This document shows positions 63,965-64,000 of a stretch of DNA of 64,000 bases, piece by piece. A program made the position numbers and the translations under genes. Numbering within the stretch: the stretch's first letter is position 1; every line of letters starts with the position of its first letter. The stretch comes from Clostridium cibarium (GTDB lineage Bacteria > Bacillota > Clostridia > Clostridiales > Clostridiaceae), in the NCBI RefSeq assembly GCF_014836335.1, contig NZ_JACSRA010000004.1, positions 121,743 to 185,742 of the forward strand, written 5' to 3'. Under the pieces are notes generated by a model. It was given only the letters and a program-made list of their open reading frames with translations, did not search any database and had not been told where the DNA came from.

Positions 63965-64000
63965 AGTAAATGAATTATTTTGTAATATAGTGTCAATAAT

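Overview
The window reads as chromosome of a low-GC, endospore-forming, anaerobic Firmicute of the genus Clostridium in the strict sense. The grounds are strong A/T bias, purine-rich Shine-Dalgarno sites, coat genes (cotJABC and CotF-like proteins), a GerMN lipoprotein, reverse rubrerythrin, two iron-dependent alcohol dehydrogenases of the butanol/propanediol type, and a type II fatty-acid operon that uses FabK. Butanol dehydrogenase-like genes hint at a solvent-forming relative, but the species is an inference. No rRNA, tRNA, CRISPR array, phage or complete insertion sequence was seen.

Layout. 1-3350: small proteins, a degenerate Nudix protein, an amidase-domain protein, and reverse rubrerythrin with a DUF1540 protein. 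3431-12458: one co-directional amino-acid island: arginine-deiminase-like hydrolase, GntR regulator, RocB-like M20 peptidase, class III aminotransferase, HisC-like aminotransferase, D-2-hydroxyacid dehydrogenase, and a polar amino-acid ABC importer whose ATPase gene carries a 1-base frameshift. It starts behind a promoter, a leader terminator with a competing hairpin, and a GntR-like palindrome. 12538-15542: butanol dehydrogenase-like enzyme and a secreted family I.5-type lipase under an operator-bearing promoter. 15857-19194: DUF2935 protein, two tandem copies of a CotF-like gene pair, and the convergent cotJABC operon.

19520-29454: alkyladenine glycosylase, a possible DUF6414 protein, a T-box riboswitch upstream of an ACT-domain gene and its UPF0210 partner, a membrane protein that seems to start at ATT, a possible 41-codon gene among duplicated hairpins, exonuclease III, a TPR protein and an ABC-F ATPase. 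29616-34843: DUF2828 (Ro/vWA-like) protein, a second iron alcohol dehydrogenase, and topoisomerase III. 35016-38050: divergent TetR regulator and glycosyltransferase-galU operon around a 21-bp perfect inverted repeat. 38484-41720: amino-acid permease, aldo/keto reductase and an acetyltransferase. 41742-47150: cupin, NarL-type two-component system, and a three-gene ABC-2 exporter with a hairpin covering its first ribosome-binding site. 47257-52107: zinc phospholipase-like protein, DbpA helicase, guanine deaminase-like enzyme, GerMN lipoprotein, membrane-anchored esterase, and a truncated type II thioesterase.

52373-62213 holds the complete fatty-acid initiation and elongation operon (marR/fabT-like, fabH, acpP, fabK, fabD, fabG, fabF, accB, fabZ, accC, accD, accA), with a FabT-like operator over its promoter and a terminator-like hairpin after acpP. 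The window ends with a DUF4003-like protein, a HutP-family protein, and a promoter with a candidate CcpA site that faces out of the window.

The best candidates for undescribed biology are the amino-acid island, the T-box controlling an ACT/UPF0210 pair, the ATT-start membrane protein operon, the repeat-flanked TetR/glycosyltransferase/galU module, and the exporter with its paired operator and translation-masking hairpin.
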